A stretch of 64,000 nucleotides of DNA. It comes from Marinobacter algicola DG893. Lineage in GTDB: Bacteria; Pseudomonadota; Gammaproteobacteria; Pseudomonadales; Oleiphilaceae. The position numbers and the translations under genes were made by a program. Every line of letters starts with the position of its first letter. Position 1 is the first letter of the stretch. The DNA is taken from positions 248,001-312,000 of the forward strand of contig NZ_ABCP01000001.1 of NCBI RefSeq assembly GCF_000170835.1, written 5' to 3'. Under the pieces are notes generated by a model. That model was not told the DNA's origin, did not search any database, and saw only the letters and a list, made by a program, of their open reading frames with translations. Below are positions 10,687 to 19,632 of this stretch, one piece after another.

Positions 10687-10722
10687 ATATCCCGAAACAA
10701 CAATTTGATATCCTGAAACAAC
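10687..10722. promoter_or_regulatory. direct-repeat operator between fadH and an AraC regulator
   Basis: ATATCCCGAAACAAC (10687-10701) and ATATCCTGAAACAAC (10708-10722) match at 14 of 15 positions and are spaced exactly 21 bp, two helical turns, in the same orientation. AraC-family dimers typically bind such tandem half-sites. The second copy ends just before the regulator's coding region, so autoregulation as well as control of fadH is likely. Confidence 0.65.
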
Positions 10723-10743
10723 TTGTCGGACAATAATGGCACT

Positions 10744-11802
10744 ATGAAACCCAACACCAGACACAAGAATCCCCTCGGCGATATCAGCGTGCTGTATGTT
10801 GCCGTCATGACCCGCGCACTTCGGGCCGAAGGCCGAGCCCCCACCGACCTGCTGGACCGGTTCGGGCTGGACGAACAGGCACTGGGAGCGCCGGCGGCAC
10901 GGATCAGCATTCCCCGATTCATGAGAATGGGGCAGGCAGCCATCGCCCTCACCGGCAACCCTGCGTTCGGTCTGACGATGGGCCAGCTCTCGCGCCCCGT
11001 GGACGCTGGTATCGCAGGGCTTGCCGCCCAATCCGCCGCCACAGCTGGCGAAGCCATCAGCACCCTGATTCAATATTCCCTACTCACCAGCCGCAACAGC
11101 AGGGGAGCTCCCTGGACAGTGAGCCAGGGGCGTGAAGCGCATTTTTACTCCATCAAACCCTATAACGTGTTTAATTTTTTCGTGGTGGATTCGGTCCTTG
11201 CCGCCTGGGTTCAATTCCTGAGGGACATTACTGGTCACGACCGGGTCGTTGAACGGATCAGCATTGAGTACCCTTCCCAGGGTTACGACGAGGTGTTTGA
11301 ACAGTGGTTTGGATGCCCGGTGAGGTTCGGTGCCGAAAGCAACAGTCTCAGACTGGCCCCGGGAATAGTGGAAGCTGCTTCGCTACAGGCTCAGGCCGCC
11401 ATGTTCGAGTCCCTGTCAGGACAATGCGCGTTGGAACTGTCACGTATTCGTGCCGGGTGGAGCATGGCCGACCGGGTGAAAGACCAACTCCCTCCCCTGC
11501 TACAGGGTGGCACTCCTACGCTGATGGCCGTCGCCCATAAGCTCGGCGTCGCGCCCTGGACACTCCAAAGACAACTGGCAGAGGAAAACACCGGTTTCAG
11601 GGAACTGGTGGACGACACCCGCAAAGAACTGGCTGTCGAGTACATACGGGAAACACGGGTGTCGCTGTCGGAAATTTCGTGGTTACTGGGCTTTGCCAAT
11701 CCGGCCGCGTTTCATAAGGCGTGGCGTCGCTGGTTCAACACCAGCCCGGGGGAACATCGAAAACAGTACCTGGCGGAGCAGGCTGCAAAGGGTATTTTCT
11801 GA
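10744..11802 (+). CDS. AraC family transcriptional regulator
   Basis: This 352-residue regulator has the arabinose-operon-regulator-like N-terminal domain (PF12625 type, roughly residues 15-200) that in relatives senses lipids or quorum-like ligands. The C-terminal pair of helix-turn-helix motifs includes VAHKLGVAPWTLQRQL, ISWLLGFANPAAFHKAWRRW and the typical SPGEHR end. I chose ATG 10744; a TTG at 10723 is in frame but would place the start directly against the operator repeat. Divergence from fadH suggests control of unsaturated-fatty-acid oxidation. The nearby gene at 12212-13243 is a paralogue of the same architecture. Confidence 0.9.
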   Translation: MKPNTRHKNPLGDISVLYVAVMTRALRAEGRAPTDLLDRFGLDEQALGAPAARISIPRFMRMGQAAIALTGNPAFGLTMGQLSRPVDAGIAGLAAQSAATAGEAISTLIQYSLLTSRNSRGAPWTVSQGREAHFYSIKPYNVFNFFVVDSVLAAWVQFLRDITGHDRVVERISIEYPSQGYDEVFEQWFGCPVRFGAESNSLRLAPGIVEAASLQAQAAMFESLSGQCALELSRIRAGWSMADRVKDQLPPLLQGGTPTLMAVAHKLGVAPWTLQRQLAEENTGFRELVDDTRKELAVEYIRETRVSLSEISWLLGFANPAAFHKAWRRWFNTSPGEHRKQYLAEQAAKGIF

Positions 11803-11819
11803 AATACCTGGAGGCATCA

Positions 11820-11906
11820 CTACAACTCAGTGGCGTCGTCCAGTGCATCATCGTCATCGTAGTCTTCAAACTGACAATCCATCAGTTCTTCTTCGTAATC
11901 GGACAT
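11820..11906 (-). CDS. acidic micro-ORF (28 residues) behind tRNA-Asp
   Basis: This small reading frame begins with ATG at 11906 behind GGGAG with seven bases of spacing. It encodes 28 residues, of which nine are Asp and five Glu, including a DDDD run. It is transcribed in the same direction as tRNA-Asp and lies about 100 bases downstream of it, with no clear terminator between them. I recognise no family. The good ribosome site and strongly biased composition favour a real microprotein. The codons are mixed GAC and GAT. Alternatively it is a chance frame, since the same frame is open back through the tRNA. Confidence 0.5.
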   Translation of the reverse strand: MSDYEEELMDCQFEDYDDDDALDDATEL

Positions 11907-12009
11907 TGTTCGTCTCCCATGTTTCAAACGGGAAAACGATACCATGGGAAATGTTACACAGAGATGAACCAAAAATGACAACAAAAAGAGGGAATCAAAG
12001 AAGGGAAAA

Positions 12010-12086
12010 TGGCGGAGCGGACGGGACTCGAACCCGCGACCCCCGGCGTGACAGGCCGGTATTCTAACCAGCTGAACTACCGCTCC
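12010..12086 (-). tRNA. tRNA-Asp (anticodon GTC)
   Basis: The minus strand reads a full cloverleaf of 77 nt. The acceptor stem GGAGCGG pairs with CCGCTCC, the D-stem is GTTC/GAAT and the anticodon stem CCGGC/GCCGG encloses CTGTCAC with anticodon GTC (12050-12052). The T-arm is GCGGG-TTCGAGT-CCCGT, and the CCA end is encoded at 12010-12012. A single-copy tRNA with its own strong promoter. Confidence 0.98.
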
Positions 12087-12146
12087 GCGTGAGCCGCCAC
12101 CTCGGGCGCAATCAAGGGTGTGACTGCTCGGTGACAACGAGGGCGC

Positions 12147-12174
12147 ATTATAAAGAGGCCGCCCTGCATGTCAA
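12147..12174 (-). promoter_or_regulatory. sigma70 promoter of tRNA-Asp
   Basis: On the minus strand TTGACA (12169-12174) is separated by 16 bases from a perfect TATAAT (12147-12152). The bases after -10 read GCGCCC, a GC-rich discriminator typical of stable-RNA promoters under stringent control. The spacing to the tRNA 5' end leaves a leader of about 55 nt. Confidence 0.88.
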
Positions 12175-12211
12175 CGTTTTTCATGAAAAAACTTCGGTTT
12201 TCGGGTGGCTC

Positions 12212-13243
12212 CTACATGGCATCAACCATGGCATCCTTTCCCTGTGCGGTCTTTCGGTATTCGATAGGCGTCATGCTCGACCAACGCTTGAACGCCCGGT
12301 AGAAAGTGCTGGGTTCCGAGAAGCCGGTGAGATAAACGATTTCGTCAATGGATTCGTCGGTGGTTGCCAGCAACTGCCGCGCCAGGCGATAACGGAAATC
12401 CGCCAACACCTGGTTGAAGCTGGTTTCGGCTTCGGTCAGGCGGGTACGCAGGGTTCGGGGTTTAATGCCAAGACGCTCGGCTACGGCGTCCAGAGTGACC
12501 TCTCCGCTGTCCAGCAGTTCCGCAACGATTCGCTCGACCTGTCCAACGATGTCTTTCTTCTCAAGACGGGCCACCTGCTCACTGGCAAACCGCTCATGGA
12601 GGTCCAGCAACTCCGGTTCCGCATGGGGCGAAGCGTGAGACAGCATCGTGGCTGGGAAATACAGCCGGTTTTCCTTGGCACCAAATATGACATCGCAGCC
12701 GAGCACGTCGATCACATGCTCCCGGCCTTGTTCACGCTGATGCTCAAACTCGATGCGCGACGGGTAGAATCGGTCATCGGTGATCGATCTGAAAAAAGTA
12801 ATCAGGCCCTGCACGAAACATTCGTTGAAGTGCCGCAGACGGCTGACTTCGCTGGAAGCTGCATCCAGCACCATGCAGGCCTCGTCGCCCTCAATGAAGA
12901 AGTCGGTATTGGCAGCATCACTCAACAGGCGCTGATAGTTCTGAGCCCGCCGCAGCCCCTCACCAAAGGTGGGGCTGCTAAGAAACAGGTATTCCAGAAC
13001 CTGCCCTTTGTAAGCCGGTAACAACTGACCCAGATGGAGGCCTGCGTCGGTGTCACCCGACACATCCTCAACCACTTGCCAGAAATACAACTGGGCACTG
13101 TGAGGCGTTCTTAGCTGCTCAGTGTAGACATAGTCTTCATCCACTCCCAGCCGGGCAAAAATGGCATCGGTATCAATCCCTTTGCGTTTCATGGCCTGAT
13201 AAATCAGGCGCAACATCACACCCGCATCGCGAAGTTCCTGCAT
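12212..13243 (-). CDS. AraC family transcriptional regulator
   Basis: This 343-residue protein has the same layout as the regulator at 10744-11802: an arabinose-binding-like N-terminal domain followed by a double helix-turn-helix domain (VAERLGIKPRTLRTRL, then IVYLTGFSEPSTFYRAFKRW). It is divergent from the MaoC hydratase gene across 169 bp. Its most likely target is therefore that gene or a linked lipid pathway. The two regulators flank the tRNA-Asp segment. They are not identical enough to be a recent duplication as judged by eye. Confidence 0.9.
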   Translation of the reverse strand: MQELRDAGVMLRLIYQAMKRKGIDTDAIFARLGVDEDYVYTEQLRTPHSAQLYFWQVVEDVSGDTDAGLHLGQLLPAYKGQVLEYLFLSSPTFGEGLRRAQNYQRLLSDAANTDFFIEGDEACMVLDAASSEVSRLRHFNECFVQGLITFFRSITDDRFYPSRIEFEHQREQGREHVIDVLGCDVIFGAKENRLYFPATMLSHASPHAEPELLDLHERFASEQVARLEKKDIVGQVERIVAELLDSGEVTLDAVAERLGIKPRTLRTRLTEAETSFNQVLADFRYRLARQLLATTDESIDEIVYLTGFSEPSTFYRAFKRWSSMTPIEYRKTAQGKDAMVDAM

Positions 13244-13412
13244 AAAATCCCGCTTTATAGTTGTTTATCAATCGGCTTGGCCGGCCGGACAACCTTGCTG
13301 GCAAGCCAGGTCAATGCTCATACTGGCCGGGTTTGCCAGACTCTGAGACCTTAGTCTTACATTAGAGCATATCAGGCCAGAGACGCACAGGTGTACCAGG
13401 AGAGATAGTAAT

Positions 13413-14288
13413 ATGACCGATACTTCAATCTACCACAGTCACCCGCCCGGCCTATGGTCGCTATACAGCAAGGCCTTAATCCCGAAAACCAAGCCATCCG
13501 GCGACGACCTCCGGATCCCGGGTCTGTCCGCCCGATTAATTGGCGTCAGTACGGCCAACGATAACCTGAAACGCTACCGGAGGGTATGTGGTTTCGATAC
13601 ACAGGCTACCGTGCCCATCACCTGGCCCCATATTCTTGCGTTTCCGTTGCACCTGAAACTGCTGACCGAAAAGGCTTTCCCGCTGCCTCTGCTCGGGCTT
13701 GTCCACCTTCGCAACACCATCACGCAGCACCGTGCTATCGGCACCGGTGAAACACTGGACATCACCGCACGGCTGGACGGTCAGAACAACACATCGAGGG
13801 GCCTGGAGTTCGATTTGGTCACTGAAGCCTGGTCCGCAGGAAAGCTGGTGTGGGAGGAGACGAGCACTAACCTTTTCCGTCAGCCGGATAAAAGCAAAAA
13901 GGCCTCAGGCGGCAAACCGCCCGAACTGCCCCACTACCCGGAGACTACCGACATCAGTGCCGCGGAATCCATTGGCCGGCAATACGCGGGGGTGTCCGGT
14001 GACAGAAATCCGATACACCTTCACGCGCTGACCGCAAAGGCCTTCGGTTTCCCCCGGGCAATTGCCCACGGCATGTGGAGCAAGGCCCGAGTGCTGGTAC
14101 TGCTGGAACAGCAAAGCGGTTGGCGCCCGGACGCGATATCCGTCTCCTGCCAGTTCAAGAAACCGCTGTTTCTGCCGGGAACCGCACAACTCAACTGGCA
14201 GGCAGGGCAAGACGGCTGGGACTATCAGTTACTGAACGCGTCCGGAAACGCCCCGCACCTGAGTGGTGAGATACGCTGGGATCGTTGA
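13413..14288 (+). CDS. MaoC-like (R)-hydratase/dehydratase domain protein
   Basis: The C-terminal half carries the hydratase-2 motif of the hot-dog fold, YAGVSGDRNPIH then AKAFGF and IAHGM (residues about 191-221), with catalytic Asp197 and His202. Such enzymes hydrate trans-2-enoyl-CoA or enoyl-ACP to (R)-3-hydroxyacyl products in fatty-acid or polyhydroxyalkanoate metabolism. The N-terminal half is probably a second, degenerate hot-dog domain. Length is 291 residues. The start is supported by AGGAGAG eight bases upstream. It is divergent from an AraC regulator. The exact chain-length preference cannot be read. Confidence 0.86.
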   Translation: MTDTSIYHSHPPGLWSLYSKALIPKTKPSGDDLRIPGLSARLIGVSTANDNLKRYRRVCGFDTQATVPITWPHILAFPLHLKLLTEKAFPLPLLGLVHLRNTITQHRAIGTGETLDITARLDGQNNTSRGLEFDLVTEAWSAGKLVWEETSTNLFRQPDKSKKASGGKPPELPHYPETTDISAAESIGRQYAGVSGDRNPIHLHALTAKAFGFPRAIAHGMWSKARVLVLLEQQSGWRPDAISVSCQFKKPLFLPGTAQLNWQAGQDGWDYQLLNASGNAPHLSGEIRWDR

Positions 14289-14296
14289 GGGGAAGC

Positions 14297-15886
14297 CTAT
14301 TCTGTCGGCTCTCCGGAGTCGGCGGTGGACGTACAGGGCGAGCCCACGGCCCCGGCGACCGGCAAGGTGAAGAAGAAACACGCACCACCGTGCCCGGGCC
14401 GCTCAAACCCGATATCACCACCCTGGGCCTGGATCAGGGATCGACACATGGGCAAACCAATCCCCATGCCTTCTTCCTTGGTGGTGTAAAACGGCAGGAA
14501 CAGCTTTTCTTCCGCATCGTCCTGCAGACCAACGCCATGGTCGGTTACTGCAACACGGACGCAACCGGTGCCTGACATTACCACGGTTACCTCCACCGGC
14601 TTTTCCGACTGGGCGCTGCGAGTGGATTCCAAAGCGTTACGAATCAGATTCAAGGCAACCTGTTGCACCTGAATCGGGTCCGCTATGACATCCGGCACAT
14701 CATCGGCCACGGAAATCTCCACACCGCCCTCATTGTTGCGGATATCCACTTCTGCGAACTGGCGGGTATCTTCCAACAGCGCCGCAATAGACAACACATC
14801 CTTTCCGGCAGCCGGCTTTTTCATAAACCGCCGGATACGTCGGATTACCTCACTGGCCCGGTGTGACTGGGCTTCGATCTTCTCCAGCGTTTCCTCAAGC
14901 AACTCATGGTCCGGCGCCTCCTTGGCCAACACACGCTTGGCAACGCGGGCATAGTTGGTTATGGCCGTCAGTGGCTGGTTAACCTCATGCGCCACACCGG
15001 CCGCCATCTCCCCCATGGTGGTCAGGCGGGAGAAGTGGGCCAGTTGCTCACGCTGCTCCTGGACCATGTGCCGGGCGTCGTCCAGTGCGCGTTCACTTTC
15101 AAGCTCAGCCGTGATGTCGCGGAAGACCACCACTGCGCCATGCAGCTCATCACCATCCAGTTTCGGTGTCGCACGATACTCCACCGGAAACGGTGAACCA
15201 TCGGCGCGTAACATTTCGATATTGCGCTGATTCTCAGCGACTCCCTTGGTACAGGTGGCGTAAATCGGGAGCGACTCACATCCGTGGCCGGCAGTGCGGA
15301 AATGAAGATCGAAAAAACCCTCGCCAATCAGTTCTTCAACCGGCTTGCGCATAATCAGCGCCGCCGCCGGATTGGCGAACACGATGGTGCCTCTGGCGTC
15401 GAGGCCATAAATACCTTCGCTAATGGAATTGAGTATGCGCGCCTGATCGTTTTCAAGCTGGCGGTTACGGGCCTGAAGCGCCCGCTCAAGGCGGATTACC
15501 CTGGCGTGGGTTTTCACCCGGGCAATCACCTCCTGGGCCTGGAAAGGCTTGGAGATGTAGTCGGCACCTCCGAGAGAGAACCCCCGGACTTTCGCTTGCA
15601 GGTCATCCAGCGCTGAGAGAAACACCACCGCACTGTCTGACGTCACCGGATGCGACTTGAGGCGTTCACACACCTGATAACCGTCGAGTTCCGGCATCAT
15701 GATGTCGAGAAGGATCACTTCCGGCTGATGGCGATGGGCAAGGTCCAGAGCCTTTTCACCATCGTTGGCAATGAGCAGGCGATAACCCTTGTCTTTCAGG
15801 GTCTCATAGAGAACCTTGAGGTTCTGCGGGTTGTCGTCAACGAGCAGAACCGTTACGTCTGTTGTCTCAAGGACAGCATCTGTCAT
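14297..15886 (-). CDS. hybrid sensor kinase (REC-PAS-HisKA-HATPase)
   Basis: A soluble 529-residue kinase with a receiver at the N-terminus (phospho-acceptor Asp61, Lys113), then a PAS domain (about 150-265). A HisKA domain follows with His300 in AAGVAHEVNQPL, and an ATPase domain shows Asn417 and the GMGIGL G-box. There is no membrane segment, so it senses a cytosolic cue or is itself driven through its receiver. The FixJ-type regulator gene is just upstream on the same strand and the Lon-like protease gene before that, with gaps of 45 and 36 bases. The three are probably an operon and the regulator its partner. Confidence 0.9.
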   Translation of the reverse strand: MTDAVLETTDVTVLLVDDNPQNLKVLYETLKDKGYRLLIANDGEKALDLAHRHQPEVILLDIMMPELDGYQVCERLKSHPVTSDSAVVFLSALDDLQAKVRGFSLGGADYISKPFQAQEVIARVKTHARVIRLERALQARNRQLENDQARILNSISEGIYGLDARGTIVFANPAAALIMRKPVEELIGEGFFDLHFRTAGHGCESLPIYATCTKGVAENQRNIEMLRADGSPFPVEYRATPKLDGDELHGAVVVFRDITAELESERALDDARHMVQEQREQLAHFSRLTTMGEMAAGVAHEVNQPLTAITNYARVAKRVLAKEAPDHELLEETLEKIEAQSHRASEVIRRIRRFMKKPAAGKDVLSIAALLEDTRQFAEVDIRNNEGGVEISVADDVPDVIADPIQVQQVALNLIRNALESTRSAQSEKPVEVTVVMSGTGCVRVAVTDHGVGLQDDAEEKLFLPFYTTKEEGMGIGLPMCRSLIQAQGGDIGFERPGHGGACFFFTLPVAGAVGSPCTSTADSGEPTE

Positions 15887-15931
15887 AGAAGTGCGGCCGG
15901 TTACGATGATGAATGCATGATGCCGGCCAAA

Positions 15932-16558
15932 TCAGCGCGCGTCGATAAGGTCCTTTACGGACAGAACCATACGGACCAGGTGTGCCAGTGAATGAGTACC
16001 CATTTTGTGCATCACTCGTGAGCGATGAATTTCCACCGTACGCTGGCTGATCTCCAATTCAATGGCAATGACCTTGTTCGCCTGCCCTGCAATCATCCGG
16101 TCCATGATTTCATGCTCCCGGGGCGTCAGGCTTTTCACGCGGCGCAGGATTTCCTGTTTCTCACCGAGGGTTTTGCGCTGTTCCTTGTCCTGCTCCAAGG
16201 CGGCCTCAATTTTCTGGAGCAGAGCCTCTTCACGATAGGGCTTCTGGATGAAATCGACAGCCCCCTCTTTCATCGCATCCACGGCCATGGGGACATCGCC
16301 GTGCCCGGTGACAAAGATAATTGGCAGGATGGAGTGCTTTTCATTCAGCTTCTTCTGGAGCTCCATACCATCCATGCCCGGCATGCGGATATCCAGTACG
16401 ATACAGCCGGCCATTTTTTCGGAGTAATCCTTGAGGAATGCGTTGGCATTGTCATAGGTTTTGACCGGCTTGCCATCGGATTTCAGCAGCAGTTCCAGAG
16501 AATCACGAACCGCCTCATCGTCCTCAACTACGTAGACCGTTTGCTGGGTATCAGTCAT
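15932..16558 (-). CDS. FixJ/NarL-type response regulator
   Basis: This 208-residue two-domain regulator has a receiver with Asp56 (CIVLDIRMPGMDG) and Lys106. A LuxR-type helix-turn-helix (about 140-205) has the pattern LTPREHEIMDRM, VIAIELEISQRTVEIHRSRV. It should activate or repress transcription when phosphorylated, most likely by the hybrid kinase encoded immediately downstream. Targets are not evident from this window. Confidence 0.92.
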   Translation of the reverse strand: MTDTQQTVYVVEDDEAVRDSLELLLKSDGKPVKTYDNANAFLKDYSEKMAGCIVLDIRMPGMDGMELQKKLNEKHSILPIIFVTGHGDVPMAVDAMKEGAVDFIQKPYREEALLQKIEAALEQDKEQRKTLGEKQEILRRVKSLTPREHEIMDRMIAGQANKVIAIELEISQRTVEIHRSRVMHKMGTHSLAHLVRMVLSVKDLIDAR

Positions 16559-16594
16559 GTGCCTTGTCTCTCCTTTCTATGACCGCCGTGGCTC

Positions 16595-19051
16595 TCAGTG
16601 AATCGACGGATCTTTGTGGTCGTCCCGGGCATGCTCCTGACGTTCATGCTCGCGCATTTTTTCCAGACGTTGCTGGATAATGCCAAAAACGCTCTGCTTG
16701 GGGTACCTGCCTTTGTCATCTGCCTTGCCGGCCGGCTTGCCAAGCAACAACGTAATCGCTTCCTCGGCACTGCTAACCGCATGCACGGCAAACTGTCCAT
16801 TGCGAACGGCCTGGATAACCTCCTGCTCAAGCATCAGGTTCTGGACATTGGTGGAGGGCACTATTACCCCCTGGGTGCCAGTAAGTTCCCCGGTCAGCCT
16901 GCAAGTGCTGAAAAAGCCCTCGACCTTCTCATTCACGCCACCAATGGGCTGAACCTCTCCAAACTGGTTCACCGACCCGGTGATCGCCAGATCCTGCCTC
17001 ACCGGCAGCTCCGACAACGCAGATACCAGGGCACACAATTCCGCCAGCGAGGCACTGTCGCCATCCACTTCTCCGTAGTTCTGCTCGAAGGTCAGGCTGG
17101 CTGACAGGTGCATGGGATCGGTAACCGCGAAATGGGAGGACAGCCAGGAACTGAGAATCATCACCCCTTTGGAATGAATATTACCGCCAAGCTTGACGTC
17201 CCGCTCGATATCCATCACACCGCCATCTCCATAATAGCAGGTCGCGGTGATGCGATTGGACAAACCAAATTCGAATCCGCCGGTAGAAAGCACTGACAAG
17301 GCATTCACTTGTCCAACGCAGGTGCCCGTGGTGGACACCAGCGTGGTGCCATCGCGGATAGAGTCGTAAAACTGATCACGGATACGGCTGCTGCGATACC
17401 GGGCGCTCTCCAACGCCTGATCCACATGGGAGTTCTGGATCAGCTTTGCCCCCGCCTGCCGCGCCCAGTAGTCGGACTCTCTCAGAAGATTGGCGATATC
17501 AGCCGCATGCAGCGACAGCCGATCCTGGTGTTCCGCCATGCGCGAACTGTGTTCAATCACACGGGCCACGGCTTTGTTACTGCAATGCAGCAGCTTCTTC
17601 TCGTTTACCAGGCTGGCGATGAACTTGGCGTACAAGAGCTGGCTCTCATCCGTACGCATCATCTCGTTTTCGAAGTCTGCCGTAACCCGGAACAGCTCAG
17701 CGAACTCAGGATCGTATTCCTGCAACAGCATCCAGGTTTCCCGATCGCCGAACAGCACAATTTTTACGTCCAGCGGAATCGCCTCCGGCTCCAATGAAAT
17801 GGTGCCTGACAGGGTCAGTTCCCGTTCCAGGGAGTTGATCTGGATGGACTTGGAACGCAGTGCACGCTTCAGCCCATCCCAGACAAAGGGTTGCTCAAGA
17901 ACCTTGATCGCATCCATCAGCAGGTAGCCCCCGTTTGCGCGGTGAATACTGCCGGGGCGTATGAGCGAGAAGTCCGTAAACACCGAGCCCTTGAAGGTGA
18001 CGCTTTCCACGTAGCCAAACAGGTTGTGGTAGGTGGGATTGTCCTCAACCACGACCGGCACTTCATCGGTTTTCTGGTGCACCAGCACATTAACCAGATA
18101 GCGCCGGGGCATTTTCTTGTCCAGCGACGCATAGGCGATGGCCGCCTGCTCTTCATTATCTTCCAGAAAGATTTCCAGGCTCTCTGAAAGGTCCTTGCGC
18201 ACTTCCTCGAAATACGAAACCACGTCCGGCAGATCCCCGTACTTCTCGATCAACTCGTCAATCTGGTGGCCGGAGATGCTTTCCAGAGTCTCCTCGTTGA
18301 GCGCCTGCTGGCTTTCGGCGTATTCCTGCTCCCAATCCGCCAGTTTGCGCAGTGCCTGACGCAGCTTCTTCTCAAGTTTGTTGATGTCGTTTTCAAACTT
18401 GTCCCGTTGCGCTTCGGTCAGTGCCTGGAAGGATTCAGCGGTATGGGGCTCCTCGCCATTCATCGCCACCAGTCGATAGCCACCGGGCGTCGTAATATTC
18501 AGGCTGACCTTCTTTCGCCTGGCCTGAGCTGCCACCTTCTCCAGCTCGTCTTCCTGCTTCTTGGCGTACCCATTCTTCAGCTGTTCAGCCCGTTCAAGGA
18601 AACTGTCGCTGTCGAACGTCTGGGGGATCATCTTCATCAGACGCCCCATCAGCTTTTCCATATCCTGTTTGAGCTCGGTGCCTTTACCGGCCGGCAACTG
18701 AAGGACCCGGGGAATTCGCGGCTCCTCGAAGTTAGCGACATAACACCAGTCGTGGCTCTGGTGCTCGGTGTCTACGTGATGCTCCAGATAACGGAGCATC
18801 ATCGTGCGCTTGCCTAAGCCGTTGCGGCCCACGGCATAGACGTTGTAACCGCCATGGGGCATGGCCAGTGCAAAACGCACCGCCGCCTGCGCCCGATTCT
18901 GGCCAACAATTTCCGCCAGGGGCTCGAGCTGTCGCGTGGTCTTGAACGGTAGATCTTTTAAAACACAGGCTTTGTAGAGCTGGTTCAGGGACAGTGACTT
19001 CAAGGTTCGGTCCTGTAACGGTATGAAAGCATTTTGGTGTTGGCCGCTCAT
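16595..19051 (-). CDS. Lon-like ATP-dependent protease (LonB/YcbZ type)
   Basis: This 818-residue cytosolic protein has a P-loop (GRNGLGKR, about 75-82), a long helical insertion (about 120-300), a second half of the ATPase and a C-terminal Lon proteolytic domain. The catalytic dyad is visible as Ser666 in DGDSAS and Lys709 in GGVNEKVEG. It belongs to the YcbZ-like proteases, not housekeeping Lon. The usual Walker B acidic pair is reduced to GGYLLMDA, as I recall for this subfamily. It heads a probable operon with the regulator and kinase downstream. Substrates are unknown. Confidence 0.88.
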   Translation of the reverse strand: MSGQHQNAFIPLQDRTLKSLSLNQLYKACVLKDLPFKTTRQLEPLAEIVGQNRAQAAVRFALAMPHGGYNVYAVGRNGLGKRTMMLRYLEHHVDTEHQSHDWCYVANFEEPRIPRVLQLPAGKGTELKQDMEKLMGRLMKMIPQTFDSDSFLERAEQLKNGYAKKQEDELEKVAAQARRKKVSLNITTPGGYRLVAMNGEEPHTAESFQALTEAQRDKFENDINKLEKKLRQALRKLADWEQEYAESQQALNEETLESISGHQIDELIEKYGDLPDVVSYFEEVRKDLSESLEIFLEDNEEQAAIAYASLDKKMPRRYLVNVLVHQKTDEVPVVVEDNPTYHNLFGYVESVTFKGSVFTDFSLIRPGSIHRANGGYLLMDAIKVLEQPFVWDGLKRALRSKSIQINSLERELTLSGTISLEPEAIPLDVKIVLFGDRETWMLLQEYDPEFAELFRVTADFENEMMRTDESQLLYAKFIASLVNEKKLLHCSNKAVARVIEHSSRMAEHQDRLSLHAADIANLLRESDYWARQAGAKLIQNSHVDQALESARYRSSRIRDQFYDSIRDGTTLVSTTGTCVGQVNALSVLSTGGFEFGLSNRITATCYYGDGGVMDIERDVKLGGNIHSKGVMILSSWLSSHFAVTDPMHLSASLTFEQNYGEVDGDSASLAELCALVSALSELPVRQDLAITGSVNQFGEVQPIGGVNEKVEGFFSTCRLTGELTGTQGVIVPSTNVQNLMLEQEVIQAVRNGQFAVHAVSSAEEAITLLLGKPAGKADDKGRYPKQSVFGIIQQRLEKMREHERQEHARDDHKDPSIH

Positions 19052-19131
19052 TGTAGAATCTGGGGCCGGCCCTGTCGCGCTCTCGCTAAAGATTTAGCCC
19101 AACTTGTCGATAAATTGATCAATCGGGCATA

Positions 19132-19455
19132 ATGACAGAGGCCTCAACCTCAGGGCAGGACACTCACTCAATGGATATTTATCGGAATCAGTCGCAACCG
19201 CTGACGGTGCTGGAGTCACTGCGAAAACGCAATCCGTTTACCGCACCGCAACCGCAACAGGCGTCACCGTCGCCGGAGAAACCGCAGGGCGACCGACGCG
19301 TACAGCCCGACCGGCGCCGCGCGCAGGTGGCCTTTGAGGGGCCAGACCGCCGCAAGAAACGGTCCAGGCGCAGCCCGCGATTACTGAACCCTAAAACCGG
19401 CAAGGCCGCGCCCACCGAGGACCGCAGAGGGCGACTGGTCAGCACCCAGGCCTGA
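19132..19455 (+). CDS. hypothetical basic protein with repeated DRR motifs
   Basis: This unrecognised 107-residue protein is rich in Arg, Pro and Gln and probably disordered. DRR occurs four times (in DRRVQPDRRR, PDRRKKRSRR and EDRRGR). It is divergent from the Lon-like gene across 80 bp. The start is uncertain: ATG 19132 and ATG 19171 are both in frame and neither has a strong ribosome site. The low-complexity composition could indicate nucleic-acid binding, but that is a guess. Confidence 0.6.
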   Translation: MTEASTSGQDTHSMDIYRNQSQPLTVLESLRKRNPFTAPQPQQASPSPEKPQGDRRVQPDRRRAQVAFEGPDRRKKRSRRSPRLLNPKTGKAAPTEDRRGRLVSTQA

Positions 19456-19632
19456 TTGCCATGTCATTAGGGGCATGATTTTTCTATCGGCACACTGCAG
19501 CCCCGTTTTGATAACCCGATCACAGTTCTCGGATTGGTCATTTTTCAGTCACCCTCCCGGGCACTAGACTTCAACGTCCCGGTGGAAGAACGGGCCAATA
19601 ACAATCACAAGATACGCAACGGATGCCAACGT

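Noticed and set aside
11820..12137. 105-codon minus-strand frame running through tRNA-Asp
   Set aside because: Its first two thirds are the tRNA and its leader. Only the last 28 codons, with their own ribosome site, may be coding.
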